DNA from: an uncultured Clostridia bacterium
GTDB lineage: Bacteria; Bacillota; Clostridia; Oscillospirales; Ruminococcaceae
DNA length: 64,000 nt
Direction: 5' to 3'
Assembly (NCBI GenBank): GCA_947089135.1
Contig: CAMUJF010000015.1
Location: 1-64,000 of the forward strand
The notes beneath the pieces were generated by a model. The model did no database searches, was not told the DNA's origin, and saw only the letters and a list, made by a program, of their open reading frames with translations. The translations under genes and the position numbers were made by a program. Of the stretch, positions 42,431-51,312 are shown piece after piece; positions within the stretch are counted from its first letter, which is position 1; each line of letters begins with the position of its first letter.

Positions 42431-43312
42431 TTATCCTATAAGTATTCTTACTCCGTTAAGCCTTTCGTACAGTCCCACGGCAATAACGGCAATGCCGAGG
42501 ATAAGCGTGTACCAACCGAAAACGTGGAATTTATCGTTTACCACGAGCATTTTTATAAGGCGTATTGCAAAATATCCCGCAATGGCGGATACTGCAAAGC
42601 CGATAAGCAGAGGGATAAAATTTGCGGATATCTCCGCGGAAGAAGCTTCCCCCAGCTTAACCACCGCTCCCGCCAAAATTACGGGAATACCTAAAATAAA
42701 GCTGTATTCCACCGCGTCCCCGCGCTTCATTCCCGTGAAAAGAGCCGCCGAAATAGTAGAGCCCGAACGGGATATTCCCGGAACAAGAGCTATTCCCTGA
42801 AACACTCCTATGGTCAGCGCGGCGGGAACGGTAGTCTCTCCCGCAGTATTTCCCGCTTTACTGTGAGCGCCGCCTCCGCCGCACCTTGCGCTTAGGAACA
42901 GCAGCGCGGAGGTATAAAGAAAAGCCACGCCCTCCACAATGATATCCGAGTCGGAGGAAAGCCTTTCAAAGAAATCCCTGAATATGTAAAATCCGAAAAG
43001 GGGCAGTATGGAAACAATTATCATCATTATCATTCTGCGTTCTGGATTCATTGTTTTCCATTTGAATTTTCCCGTGAAGATATCTTTAAGCATTCGGAAC
43101 GCTTCAAATATCAGTTTTTTTATCTTGTCCCAGAACGCAACGAAGACCGCAGCCAGCGTTCCCAAATGGAACACTATCGTCATTGTTACCGCTCCCTCGC
43201 CGTCCAGACCGGTAAAGTGTTGGAACAGCGAGAGGTGTCCCGAACTGGACACGGGCAGGAACTCCGTCAGCCCCTGTAAAATTCCCTGTAATATAGCCTC
43301 AATAATACTCAT
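42431..43312 (-). CDS. uppP: Undecaprenyl-diphosphatase (BacA/UppP)
   Basis: This is an integral membrane phosphatase of 293 residues that recycles undecaprenyl pyrophosphate for cell-wall synthesis and gives bacitracin tolerance. The family motifs are intact: GLTEFLPVSSSGHL at residues 15-28 with the catalytic Glu, and PGISRSGSTI around 170-180. About eight helices are visible. A Gly/His-containing loop near residues 145-155 (RCGGGGAHSK) is longer than usual. It overlaps the ylzJ-like gene by 14 bases. Its insertion between ylzJ and ftsK departs from the Bacillus order. Confidence 0.94.
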   Translation of the reverse strand: MSIIEAILQGILQGLTEFLPVSSSGHLSLFQHFTGLDGEGAVTMTIVFHLGTLAAVFVAFWDKIKKLIFEAFRMLKDIFTGKFKWKTMNPERRMIMMIIVSILPLFGFYIFRDFFERLSSDSDIIVEGVAFLYTSALLFLSARCGGGGAHSKAGNTAGETTVPAALTIGVFQGIALVPGISRSGSTISAALFTGMKRGDAVEYSFILGIPVILAGAVVKLGEASSAEISANFIPLLIGFAVSAIAGYFAIRLIKMLVVNDKFHVFGWYTLILGIAVIAVGLYERLNGVRILIG

Positions 43313-43502
43313 TGTAATGTTCCTCTTTTTGTTTGTATTTCGTATAATTGCTTGAAAGGACAGTTCCGCCCAAAAAGTCCCGCGGGTTTGTTGACAGAAC
43401 CGTCCCGCTGCGCTGAACCGAAGCCGTTCCCGAAAGCTCTTTCAGCTCCCTGTTCTGAGCGTACAGCACATCGTACTCTCCGATAACGCTGTAAAGGATC
43501 AT
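43299..43502 (-). CDS. YlzJ-like small protein
   Basis: This 67-residue protein starts [15 protein letters not shown], followed by a short variable part. It matches the small YlzJ-like proteins found behind tepA in Firmicutes; function unknown. Its ATG overlaps the tepA stop by one base and its end overlaps uppP, so the three are coupled. Confidence 0.7.
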   Translation of the reverse strand: MILYSVIGEYDVLYAQNRELKELSGTASVQRSGTVLSTNPRDFLGGTVLSSNYTKYKQKEEHYNEYY

Positions 43503-44263
43503 TAGCTGACCTCCTCACTGTCGGGGTACCGCTTTTCGCCCGTTTCAATAAGCTCGTACAGAGCTTCGATAGCGTCGGAAAGCCCTCCCAGAGAGTCGAT
43601 AAGACCTTCCCTGACGGCAGTTTCGCCGTCTATGACCGTACCCATATCCATGGTAAGCTCCCCCGTGTTCATCATCAGCTCGCGGAAACGTTCGGGAGCG
43701 ATCTTGCTGTTGCGCGTAACAAAGCTGACTATCCTGTCCTGCATTTTGTCAAAGTAGGAAAGAGTCTGGGGTACGCCTAAAATCGTGCCGCTCATGCGGA
43801 CAGGGTGAATGGTCATAGTCGCGCTGGGTACGATAAAAGATTTTTTTGCGGACACCGCGAGGGGTACGCCGATAGAATGTCCTCCGCCCAAAACTATTGA
43901 CACCGTGGGAGTTTTCATTCCCGCGATAAGCTCGGCGATAGCAAGACCCGCTTCAACGTCGCCGCCTACAGTGTTCAGGATTATCACAAGCCCCTCTATG
44001 GAGCGGTCCTGTTCTATTGCCACAAGCGCGGGCATTATATGCTCATACTTGGTGGTCTTGTTCTGCGGCGGGAGGATATAGTGTCCCTCCACCTGACCTA
44101 TCACCGTCAGGCAGTGTATAAGGTGCTTTGCGTTCTGGGAGACCACCTCGCCGTTTTTTTCAATAAGATCGGCTCGGTCGAGCTGTTCCTCGGTTTTGGA
44201 CTGGTTCTCATTTTCGTCGTTGTTTTCGCAGTTTTTATTGTTATTATCGCTGTTATTGCGCAT
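43502..44263 (-). CDS. tepA: TepA-type ClpP-family serine protease
   Basis: This ClpP-like protein of 253 residues has an asparagine-rich, disordered N-terminus (about residues 1-40) and a crotonase/ClpP fold with [20 protein letters not shown], the nucleophile serine in [11 protein letters not shown] and the histidine in [10 protein letters not shown]. Bacillus TepA degrades small acid-soluble proteins and affects protein export. The ATG at 44263 is favoured because AAAGGAG lies between it and the upstream in-frame ATG at 44287. It begins the run tepA-ylzJ-uppP-ftsK. Confidence 0.85.
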   Translation of the reverse strand: MRNNSDNNNKNCENNDENENQSKTEEQLDRADLIEKNGEVVSQNAKHLIHCLTVIGQVEGHYILPPQNKTTKYEHIMPALVAIEQDRSIEGLVIILNTVGGDVEAGLAIAELIAGMKTPTVSIVLGGGHSIGVPLAVSAKKSFIVPSATMTIHPVRMSGTILGVPQTLSYFDKMQDRIVSFVTRNSKIAPERFRELMMNTGELTMDMGTVIDGETAVREGLIDSLGGLSDAIEALYELIETGEKRYPDSEEVS

Positions 44264-44437
44264 GATCGCAGCCGCTCCTTTCAGCATTTTTTACTATTTT
44301 ACGCAAATACGGCGCGATTATGCATATATGAAATATTATAACTCATTTCCTGCAAAAAGTCAAATATCCGCTGAGGAAAACTATAAAAATACAATTTATT
44401 TTTAAAACTGATTTCCGTGATACAGCGTTTTCCAATA

Positions 44438-44466
44438 TTGACAAAACGTGTGAAAAGGGTTATACT
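44438..44466 (+). promoter_or_regulatory. Promoter of the beta-mannosidase gene
   Basis: TTGACA (44438-44443), 17 bases and TATACT (44461-44466) lie 70 bases before the start codon, in the divergent spacer to tepA. Confidence 0.8.
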
Positions 44467-44535
44467 TATTATTAAGATATTATTAAGTCATTGTTGCGCA
44501 TTTTTATGCGCGGCTTTGAAGAAGGGAGTCTTTTT

Positions 44536-46992
44536 ATGATACAGCAGCTTAACGAAAATTGGATACTTCAGAGCGGAACGGCAGAGGGTATACGCACAAA
44601 TATACCCTGCTCGGTATATGACTGTCTTATCCGCGCCGGTAAAATACCCGATCCCTATTACGGGGAAAATCAGTATGCCGCGCTGGAGCTTTCCGACGGA
44701 AATTATGTCTTTGAGCATACGTTCAGTCCCGCCCCCGATATCCTGTCATGCGAAAAAATATATCTGCGCTTTAACGGCATAGACACCCTTGCGGAAATAT
44801 CCCTGAACGGTTCGGCGATCGGCAAGGCTGAAAATATGCACCGAACGTACGAATACGATGTTACCGGGCTGCTGAAGGAGGGCAGAAACCTTGTTTCGGT
44901 AAAGCTTTTTTCTCCTTTGGAATATATCCGCTCCGCTCAGAAGCAGAATCCCGCATGGGGAGTGAATTCCACAGTGGAGGGTTTTCCGCAGATACGCAAG
45001 GCGCACTATATGTTCGGCTGGGACTGGGGTCCTCAGCTTCCCGACCTGGGCATATGGCGCGGCGTAGAGCTTGTGGGCGTAAACGGCGGAAGGATCGAAA
45101 GCGTTTACGTTAAGCAGGAGCATTCCGGTGGAGAAGTCCGTCTGACATTCGACACGAGAATAGGCGACATATCTTCGGAAAACCTCCGCATCGGAATAAG
45201 CGTTACCTCCCCCGACGGAGAGGATACGGTTATTTCGGACTATGCAAAAACCAGAGCCGTGAATCTCGGCTGTACGATATCTTCCCCCATGCTGTGGAAC
45301 GTAAGAGGCTACGGCAAACAAAATCTTTACATGGCAAAGGTCATGCTCTTTAACGGCGAAGAGCCCGTGGACGTTCAGGAGTTCAACATAGGTCTGCGCA
45401 CCGTGGAGCTTTGCCGCGATCCCGACGGAGACGGCGGCGAGGAATTCTGCTTCAAGGTGAACGGGATAAAAATATTTGCTATGGGAGCAAATTATATCCC
45501 CGAGGATCAGATACTGCCCAGACGTTCCGCGGAGCGCACAAGAGAGCTGTTGAAAAGCTGCGCCTCGGCAAATTATAACATGATACGTGTATGGGGCGGA
45601 GGCTTCTACCCCGACGACAGCTTCTACGACACCTGCGACCGTCTCGGTCTGCTGGTATGGCAGGACTTCGCTTTCGCCTGCGCTGTCTACAACGCCGACG
45701 CGGCTTTCTGCGCAAACATAAAGCAGGAATTCATAGACAATATCAAGCGTCTGCGCAGCCACCCGTCGCTTGGTATGTGGTGCGGAAACAACGAGATAGA
45801 ATCGGCTATACAGTACTGGGGAATACCCGTTACCGAAGAGCAGAAGCAGGGTTATCTGAGGATTTTTGAAAAGCTTATCCCCAGCGTTCTGAAGCATTAC
45901 GACCCTGTTACTCCCTACTGGCCCTCGTCTCCGTCCTCTGGGGGAAGCTTCGACGAGTCCAGCGCAGAAAACCGCGGCGACTCTCACTATTGGGCTGTAT
46001 GGCATAACTGCAAGCCATTTGACGATTTCAAAAAGCATAAGTTTCGTTTCTGCTCGGAGTACGGCTTTGAATCTGTCCCCTGCATGAAGACCGTCAGCAC
46101 CTTTGCCTCCGAAAAGGATCTCAACATCTGCTCAGCCGTTATGGAGGCTCACCAGAAATGCGAAGCTGGCAACGAAAAGCTTCTGTACTATCTTGCTCAA
46201 ATGGTTCGGTATCCCTACAACTTTGAAAACCTTGTCTACGCCACACAGCTCGTTCAGGCGGAGGCTATACGCCAAAGTGCGGAGCATATGCGCCGTAACC
46301 GCGGCCGCTGCATGGGCTCTCTGTACTGGCAGGTAAACGACAGCAATCCCGTTATCTCATGGTCGTCCGTTGATTATTTCGGCAGGTGGAAGGCTCTGCA
46401 TTACGCGGCGAAAAGATTTTATGCGCCGGTGCTCTGCTCGATAGACAACAGCGATAAGGACGCTCTTGTAATAAACATTTCCAACGAGAGGCTTGAACCG
46501 TTTTACGGCTCGGTACGCTGGCGCGTAAGACGGAACGATACCACGATAATCTCGCAGGGCTCGGTTGATGTAAACGTTCCTCCGCTGACTGCTTTAAACG
46601 TTGAAACGCTTACTCCCGCCAAAACAAAGCTTGACAAAAGTATGCTGAGGACTCACTATATCGAGTACGCTCTTATTCACGACAACGCGGCTATTTCCAA
46701 CGGAACGCTTATGCTGGTGCAGCCTAAGCTGTTTGAGTTCCTTGAGCCGGGAATAACCGTGCACGCGGACAAGATCGGCGATAAGTACCGCTTTGAGCTG
46801 ACAAGCGCAAGCTTTGTCAAGGGTGTATATCTGGACTTCGACGAGTTCGACTGCAAATTCGGGGACAACTGGTTTGATCTTCACGGAAAGGCGTACTCCG
46901 TACTTGTGAAGAGAAAATATTTCCCGGAGGGAATAACCCCGCAGGAGCTGGAGAGTAAACTGAAGATAAAAAGCTGCTACGATTTGATGTAA
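44536..46992 (+). CDS. GH2 beta-mannosidase
   Basis: This is a cytoplasmic glycoside hydrolase of family 2, 818 residues, that removes beta-1,4-linked mannose from short manno-oligosaccharides. It shows the GH2 sugar-binding and sandwich domains, the mannosidase hallmark YMFGWDWGPQLPDLGIW, the TIM-barrel segment WGGGFYPDDSFYD, the acid/base Glu in MWCGNNEIE (about residue 421) and the nucleophile Glu in FCSEYGFES (about 508). There is no signal peptide, so imported oligosaccharides are the substrate. GAAGGGAG precedes the ATG at 44536. The HD-hydrolase gene follows 27 bases later. Confidence 0.93.
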   Translation: MIQQLNENWILQSGTAEGIRTNIPCSVYDCLIRAGKIPDPYYGENQYAALELSDGNYVFEHTFSPAPDILSCEKIYLRFNGIDTLAEISLNGSAIGKAENMHRTYEYDVTGLLKEGRNLVSVKLFSPLEYIRSAQKQNPAWGVNSTVEGFPQIRKAHYMFGWDWGPQLPDLGIWRGVELVGVNGGRIESVYVKQEHSGGEVRLTFDTRIGDISSENLRIGISVTSPDGEDTVISDYAKTRAVNLGCTISSPMLWNVRGYGKQNLYMAKVMLFNGEEPVDVQEFNIGLRTVELCRDPDGDGGEEFCFKVNGIKIFAMGANYIPEDQILPRRSAERTRELLKSCASANYNMIRVWGGGFYPDDSFYDTCDRLGLLVWQDFAFACAVYNADAAFCANIKQEFIDNIKRLRSHPSLGMWCGNNEIESAIQYWGIPVTEEQKQGYLRIFEKLIPSVLKHYDPVTPYWPSSPSSGGSFDESSAENRGDSHYWAVWHNCKPFDDFKKHKFRFCSEYGFESVPCMKTVSTFASEKDLNICSAVMEAHQKCEAGNEKLLYYLAQMVRYPYNFENLVYATQLVQAEAIRQSAEHMRRNRGRCMGSLYWQVNDSNPVISWSSVDYFGRWKALHYAAKRFYAPVLCSIDNSDKDALVINISNERLEPFYGSVRWRVRRNDTTIISQGSVDVNVPPLTALNVETLTPAKTKLDKSMLRTHYIEYALIHDNAAISNGTLMLVQPKLFEFLEPGITVHADKIGDKYRFELTSASFVKGVYLDFDEFDCKFGDNWFDLHGKAYSVLVKRKYFPEGITPQELESKLKIKSCYDLM

Positions 46993-47019
46993 CAGCATGA
47001 AAGGAACAGGTTTGCGCCG

Positions 47020-47616
47020 ATGAGTTTAACTGAATTAAAGGAAGAATTTTTGGACATATACAAAACCAACGTCACAAGAGAGGGGGCGGATAAGCTGTTG
47101 GATTACCTGCTCTCGGACAAAAGCGATTTTTTCACGGCTCCCGCAAGCACGCGGTTTCATGGCTCATACGAGGGAGGACTGCTGAAGCACAGTCTTAACG
47201 TGTACCATTGTCTTAAGGATTATCTGAGCCGCGAAAGAGCGAAAACGGTGTATGGAATGAATTACTCCGAGGAAACAATAGCCGTGTCCGCGCTGCTGCA
47301 CGATATATGCAAGGTAAACTTCTACAAGGTGGACTACCGCAACGCCAAGAACGATCAGGGCGTGTGGGAAAAAGTTCCATACTATACAATAGACGACAAG
47401 CTTCCCTACGGACACGGGGAGAAGTCCGTGTACATAATCACGGGATTTATGAAGCTTTCCCGGGAGGAGGCGTTTGCCATACGGTACCATATGGGCTTTT
47501 CGGCGGGCGACGACCCAAATCAGGTGGGACGTTCCTTTGAAATGTTCCCGTTGGCGTTTGCCTTAAGCACTGCGGATATGGAGGCGTCATACTTTTTGGA
47601 GGGTAAGGAAAAATAA
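47020..47616 (+). CDS. HD-domain hydrolase
   Basis: This 198-residue metal-dependent phosphohydrolase of the HD superfamily has the sequence H..(GGLLKHSLNVYHC), HD (LLHDICKV) and a later D (ALSTADMEA) spaced as in the family. Members of this clostridial group act on nucleotides or nucleic-acid ends; the substrate is not evident. It is cotranscribed with the beta-mannosidase gene, from which a metabolic link cannot be concluded. An imperfect hairpin with GCGGCT/AGCCGC arms (about 47621-47655) follows as a likely terminator. Confidence 0.85.
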   Translation: MSLTELKEEFLDIYKTNVTREGADKLLDYLLSDKSDFFTAPASTRFHGSYEGGLLKHSLNVYHCLKDYLSRERAKTVYGMNYSEETIAVSALLHDICKVNFYKVDYRNAKNDQGVWEKVPYYTIDDKLPYGHGEKSVYIITGFMKLSREEAFAIRYHMGFSAGDDPNQVGRSFEMFPLAFALSTADMEASYFLEGKEK

Positions 47617-47740
47617 TAAAAAAACCGCGGCTTCTTCTTAATCGGGAGAGCCGCAGTTTCTGCATACAGATACATTTTTAAGCTGTAAGTACTGCTCAAA
47701 ATATTCAGTAAAATTCGTATTAAAAATTTTCAAAAGCCTA

Positions 47741-47771
47741 TTGACATTAACGCTGCGTAATGGTTTATACT
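47741..47771 (+). promoter_or_regulatory. MerR-type promoter with 19-bp spacer
   Basis: TTGACA (47741-47746) and TATACT (47766-47771) are 19 bases apart, the overlong spacing that MerR-family activators correct by twisting DNA. The spacer holds a dyad CATTA-A-CGC-T-GCG-TAATG. This suggests that the downstream MerR protein controls its own gene. Confidence 0.75.
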
Positions 47772-47790
47772 CATATTCGGAGGCGATAAG

Positions 47791-48549
47791 ATGAAAATGT
47801 CTGTAAAGGAATTTGCGGCTCTCTGCGGCGTGAGCGCGCGCACGCTGCGGTACTACGACGGAATAGGACTGCTCAAGCCCGCCGCTGTGGATAAATACAG
47901 TGGATACCGTTTCTACGACGGTGACTCCCTCGTCCGTATGCAGGAAATTTTATTCTACAGAGAGCTGGATTTTTCACTGAAAAGCATTTCAAATATTTTG
48001 TCGTCCCCCGATTACGACAGACGTCAAGCTCTAAAGGAGCAGAAGCGTTTGCTTACGCTGAAAAAGCAGCGTCTGGAAAAGCTGATAAAAGCTCTCGAAG
48101 CGGCGGAAGCGTCCGAACAAGAACAAGGAGGAATAATCATGAGTTTTGAAGCGTTTGATAACAGCGGTTATGAAGCGGCTCTCCGCGAGTACGCCGCCGA
48201 AGCAAGGGAAAAATGGGGAAACACGGATGCGTACGCGGAGTACGAGAAAAAATCCGAAAATTATTCCGCGGAAAAGCAGGGCGAGATAATTTCGGCAATG
48301 GACGGTATCATTGAGGAATTTGCTAAGTGCCTGAAAAACGGTGAGACTCCCGGCGGCAAAGCCGCCCTCGACCTTGTAAAAAGGTGGCAGGACTTCATTA
48401 CCGAAAACTACTACAAGTGCACCGACGAAATACTTGCGGGTCTCGGCAAGATGTACACAGCCGACGAACGGTTCAGGAAAAATATCGACCGTCACGGCGA
48501 GGGAACGGCGGACTTTATGTCCGGGGCGATAGCGGCTTATTGCCGATAA
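47791..48549 (+). CDS. MerR-family regulator with TipAS-like ligand domain
   Basis: This 252-residue regulator has a MerR helix-turn-helix (residues 1-75; FAALCGVSARTLRYYDGIGLL), a dimerisation coiled coil (about 78-112) and a C-terminal TipAS-type domain (EYEKKSENYSAEKQGEIISA, NYYKCTDEILAGLGKMYTAD). TipA proteins bind thiopeptides or other hydrophobic drugs. An internal Met at about residue 116 after AAGGAGG-like sequence could yield the ligand domain alone, as known for TipAS in Streptomyces. GGAGGCG precedes the main ATG. No pump gene is directly adjacent. Confidence 0.9.
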   Translation: MKMSVKEFAALCGVSARTLRYYDGIGLLKPAAVDKYSGYRFYDGDSLVRMQEILFYRELDFSLKSISNILSSPDYDRRQALKEQKRLLTLKKQRLEKLIKALEAAEASEQEQGGIIMSFEAFDNSGYEAALREYAAEAREKWGNTDAYAEYEKKSENYSAEKQGEIISAMDGIIEEFAKCLKNGETPGGKAALDLVKRWQDFITENYYKCTDEILAGLGKMYTADERFRKNIDRHGEGTADFMSGAIAAYCR

Positions 48550-48595
48550 TCGCCGAACATAAAACATTACTTTGTAGGAAAACAAGAAAACCGAT

Positions 48596-48628
48596 AAAAG
48601 CTGCGGGTCTGCGAAGTCCGCAGCTTTT
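48596..48628 (+). terminator. Intrinsic terminator after the MerR gene
   Basis: AAAAGCTGCGG (48596-48606) pairs perfectly with CCGCAGCTTTT (48618-48628). Confidence 0.8.
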
Positions 48629-48684
48629 GCCTTTCCTCCGGTATTTTGTTGTTCGCAGTCCAGTGCGACGTAAAAATTTTTCTA

Positions 48685-48787
48685 ATACTAATCCCCTTTA
48701 GAATTATGGAGAAGTTTCCGCTGCAAAGAATTTGCATATATAATTTTTGCGGCGGGAACTTCCCATAATTCAAAGAGGGATTAGTAT
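48685..48787. repeat. MITE-like palindromic repeat, copy 2
   Basis: This 103-bp copy has ends ATACTAATCC and GGATTAGTAT and inner GAATTATG/CATAATTC. It lies between the MerR terminator and the GntR promoter. Confidence 0.85.
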
Positions 48788-48854
48788 AAGCAAACTTCCA
48801 TTCCGACGACAAAAAACATATTAACAAAAAAATATAAAAAATTTGAAAAACCCC

Positions 48855-48887
48855 TTGACAAATGCCAGACATTGGTGTACAATTGTA
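48855..48887 (+). promoter_or_regulatory. Promoter and candidate GntR operator
   Basis: TTGACA (48855-48860), 17 bases and TACAAT (48878-48883). The perfect palindrome TACAATTGTA (48878-48887) covers the -10 box, as expected for autorepression by the YtrA-type regulator encoded next. Confidence 0.7.
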
Positions 48888-48919
48888 TTAAGATAATAAT
48901 ACAAAAGGAGGGAGACTTA

Positions 48920-49306
48920 ATGCCTTGGAATTTTAATTCGACAACGCCGATATATATCCAGATAATCGAGCATATAAAAATGAGCGTTGCTGTTGGCGAC
49001 TATAGGGCAGGGGATAAGCTTCTGTCGGTGCGGGAGCTTGCCGCCGAAGCGGAGGTCAATCCCAATACCATGCAGAAAGCGCTTTCAGAGCTTGAACGGG
49101 AGGGTTTGCTCTATACCCAGCGAACGTCGGGAAGATTCATCACCGAGGATACGGAAGTGATAGCAAACCTGCGCGAACAGCTTGCCGCGGAGCATCTGGA
49201 CGCGTTCCTGAAAAAAATGAACAGGCTCGGCTATTCGCCTGATGAAGCGGTAGAGCTTTTGGGCAGGCGCATTGCCAAAGCAAACAATGAAAGTGGGGGA
49301 AAATAA
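48920..49306 (+). CDS. GntR/YtrA-family transcriptional regulator
   Basis: This short regulator of 128 residues has a GntR winged helix (PIYIQIIEHIKMSVAVGDYR, VNPNTMQKALSELEREGLLYT) and only a short C-terminal dimerisation helix pair, the YtrA subfamily layout. YtrA repressors sit in front of ABC transporter genes and respond to cell-wall antibiotics. AGGAGGGAG precedes the ATG, and its stop overlaps the next start (TAATG). Confidence 0.92.
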   Translation: MPWNFNSTTPIYIQIIEHIKMSVAVGDYRAGDKLLSVRELAAEAEVNPNTMQKALSELEREGLLYTQRTSGRFITEDTEVIANLREQLAAEHLDAFLKKMNRLGYSPDEAVELLGRRIAKANNESGGK

Positions 49307-49998
49307 TGCTTATAGAGTGCAGAAATCTGAATAAGAATTTCGGCAGCAAAACCGCTCTGAAAGACGTGAGTCTTGACGTGGAGAGCGGAAAAATAATCGG
49401 ACTTTTAGGTCCCAACGGAAGCGGTAAGACCACGTTGATAAAGATACTCAGCGGGATACTTACTCCCAGCAGCGGAGAGGCGCTGATATCGGGAAAGCCT
49501 ATCGGTATAGAGACAAAAAAGATAGTTTCTTATCTTCCCGAAAGAACCTATCTTAACGAATGGATGAGCGTAAGACAGGCGGTAAAATTCTTTTCGGACT
49601 TCTACTCCGATTTCAGCAGCGAGACCGCTTACGATATGCTTGAACGTCTTAACATAAATCCTGCCGAGAGACTGAAAACAATGTCCAAGGGTACGCGTGA
49701 AAAGGTGCAGCTTATACTTGTAATGAGCCGCAAAGCCGAACTTTATCTGCTTGACGAGCCTATCGGCGGCGTGGACCCTGCGGCGCGGGACTATATCCTC
49801 AAAACTATTCTCAGCAACTACAGCGAGAACGCCTCCGTGGTGATATCCACGCATCTTATAAGTGATATTGAGCACGTTCTTGACGACGTTATTTTCATCA
49901 AATACGGCTCCGTAACGCTTCATTCAAGCGTTGACGAAATAAGGGAGCAGCACGGAAAATCCGTGGACGCGCTTTTTAGGGAGGTGTTCGCATGTTAG
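49306..49998 (+). CDS. ABC transporter ATP-binding protein
   Basis: This 230-residue ABC ATPase has Walker A GPNGSGKTT, signature region MSKGTREKVQ (altered LSGGQ, frequent in YtrB/EcsA-like ATPases), Walker B LYLLDEPIGGVD with the catalytic Glu, and H-loop STHLI. It is the second gene of the gntR-ABC operon and overlaps the permease gene by 7 bases. It powers the membrane protein that follows. Confidence 0.92.
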   Translation: MLIECRNLNKNFGSKTALKDVSLDVESGKIIGLLGPNGSGKTTLIKILSGILTPSSGEALISGKPIGIETKKIVSYLPERTYLNEWMSVRQAVKFFSDFYSDFSSETAYDMLERLNINPAERLKTMSKGTREKVQLILVMSRKAELYLLDEPIGGVDPAARDYILKTILSNYSENASVVISTHLISDIEHVLDDVIFIKYGSVTLHSSVDEIREQHGKSVDALFREVFAC

Positions 49999-50813
49999 GA
50001 AAGCTTATCAAATGGGATCTTGCCGCGGACTGGAAAAAATATCCTGTTATTTATGCGGCAACGCTTCTCGTAAGCATCATGCTTGTTGCTACGGGTAAAA
50101 TAAAAGATCATATAGTTGACAACAGATTTCTCAAAATAATTGAAAGCGTGTTCGGCACCTTGTTTGTAACGATGATCGTAGCCATAGTTGTTGTGGTCGT
50201 TGGTCTTACCGTAATGCGCTTCTACAAAAACGTTATGCGGGACGAGGGATATCTCACTCATACCCTGCCCGTACACACATGGCAGATACTTGTCTCAAAG
50301 CTCATTGCCGCTTATATCTGGTTTATATCAACTGCGATAGTCGGCGCGGTATGCTTGGGTATCGCTATGGACGAACCGTTCTGGCTGTTTGAAGCGATTG
50401 AGGATTTTGCGGAATTTATGTCCGATACCCCTTCTTCTCATGAAAAAAGCGCAATGATAGGTCTTATTACGATAATAATAGCGTCGGTAGTTTTATCGCC
50501 GTTTTTCATGATGTCCCACGCGTATTTCTGTTTTGCCCTCGGAAATCTCTCAAGCAGCCACAAGCTTGGATTGTCAGTGGTGTCTTTCTTCGGACTTAAC
50601 ATTGCCGAAAATATCCTTATATCGATAGTAATGACTTTTATGGCGTCAGATTTTGTCACCGTTACATGGACTGACGAAATGATTCCGCCCCTCGCAGTTT
50701 TTGCAGTTATAAACAAAACGATGCTTGCAGGGTTTATACTGTCCGTTGTGATATCTGTTGGACTTTTTATTGCGGCCGAAAGAATTTTTGCCAAAAAACT
50801 TAATCTTGAATAA
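49992..50813 (+). CDS. ABC-2 type membrane subunit
   Basis: This integral membrane protein of 273 residues has about six helices (for example LFVTMIVAIVVVVVGLTVM, AMIGLITIIIASVVLSPF). The repeated RFYKNVMRDEGYLTHTLPV stretch near residue 75 is typical of the lantibiotic/bacitracin-type permeases that follow YtrA-like regulators. The complete GntR-ATPase-permease unit points to a cell-envelope stress exporter. The substrate is unproven. Confidence 0.82.
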   Translation: MLGKLIKWDLAADWKKYPVIYAATLLVSIMLVATGKIKDHIVDNRFLKIIESVFGTLFVTMIVAIVVVVVGLTVMRFYKNVMRDEGYLTHTLPVHTWQILVSKLIAAYIWFISTAIVGAVCLGIAMDEPFWLFEAIEDFAEFMSDTPSSHEKSAMIGLITIIIASVVLSPFFMMSHAYFCFALGNLSSSHKLGLSVVSFFGLNIAENILISIVMTFMASDFVTVTWTDEMIPPLAVFAVINKTMLAGFILSVVISVGLFIAAERIFAKKLNLE

Positions 50814-50824
50814 AACCTCACAAC

Positions 50825-50862
50825 TTAAAGGGAGTGCGCCTGACAAAGCGTACTCCTTTTAA
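50825..50862 (+). terminator. Intrinsic terminator of the GntR-ABC operon
   Basis: AAAGGGAGTGCGC (50827-50839) pairs with GCGTACTCCTTTT (50848-50860), allowing G-U pairs, 14 bases after the permease stop. Confidence 0.8.
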
Positions 50863-50933
50863 GTTTGTTGTTTTCGACAAAACATATGTATTATTTTTGT
50901 TTAAAATTACCCGAACAAATTTTCCGAAAACGC

Positions 50934-50962
50934 TTGACAAAAACGAACCGATGTTCTATAAT
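50934..50962 (+). promoter_or_regulatory. Consensus promoter of the 89-residue protein gene
   Basis: TTGACA (50934-50939), 17 bases and TATAAT (50957-50962). Confidence 0.85.
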
Positions 50963-51032
50963 ATAAATCAGAACAAACGTGCAGAACATTTGTGCATACA
51001 AAAAGAGAAATGCACCGAAAGGAATGATTTAT

Positions 51033-51302
51033 ATGACAACATCAAACGCTAAAAATCTTGACCGGGAAAACAGAGAAAACAGGATAACCGTCACCTCCCG
51101 AAGCGACGGAAAGAGTTCTGACCGTTCCGATAAAAGTCTCCGTCCTCAGAAGCTTGCAGGCGGACTTGTCCTTGCCGTTTCGTTTGCGGCAGTGGCTTTC
51201 GGCGGAGAGCTTTCCGCAGCGGCAGTAATGATACCTCCCGCGCTGGCAGCGGTATTTTCAAAGGAAAAGCTTCTTGACTTCGGTATTTTCAGAAAAAACT
51301 GA
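51033..51302 (+). CDS. Small membrane protein of unknown function
   Basis: This 89-residue protein has a polar, Asn/Arg/Ser-rich N-terminus (about 40 residues) followed by two short hydrophobic segments (LAGGLVLAVSFAAVAFGGEL and AAAVMIPPALAAVF). The ATG at 51033 is preferred to 51024 because AAAGGAATG needs the longer spacing. A perfect promoter supports expression. It is flanked by two MITE-like repeats downstream and belongs to no family I recognise. Confidence 0.65.
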   Translation: MTTSNAKNLDRENRENRITVTSRSDGKSSDRSDKSLRPQKLAGGLVLAVSFAAVAFGGELSAAAVMIPPALAAVFSKEKLLDFGIFRKN

Positions 51303-51312
51303 AACTTGTGTT

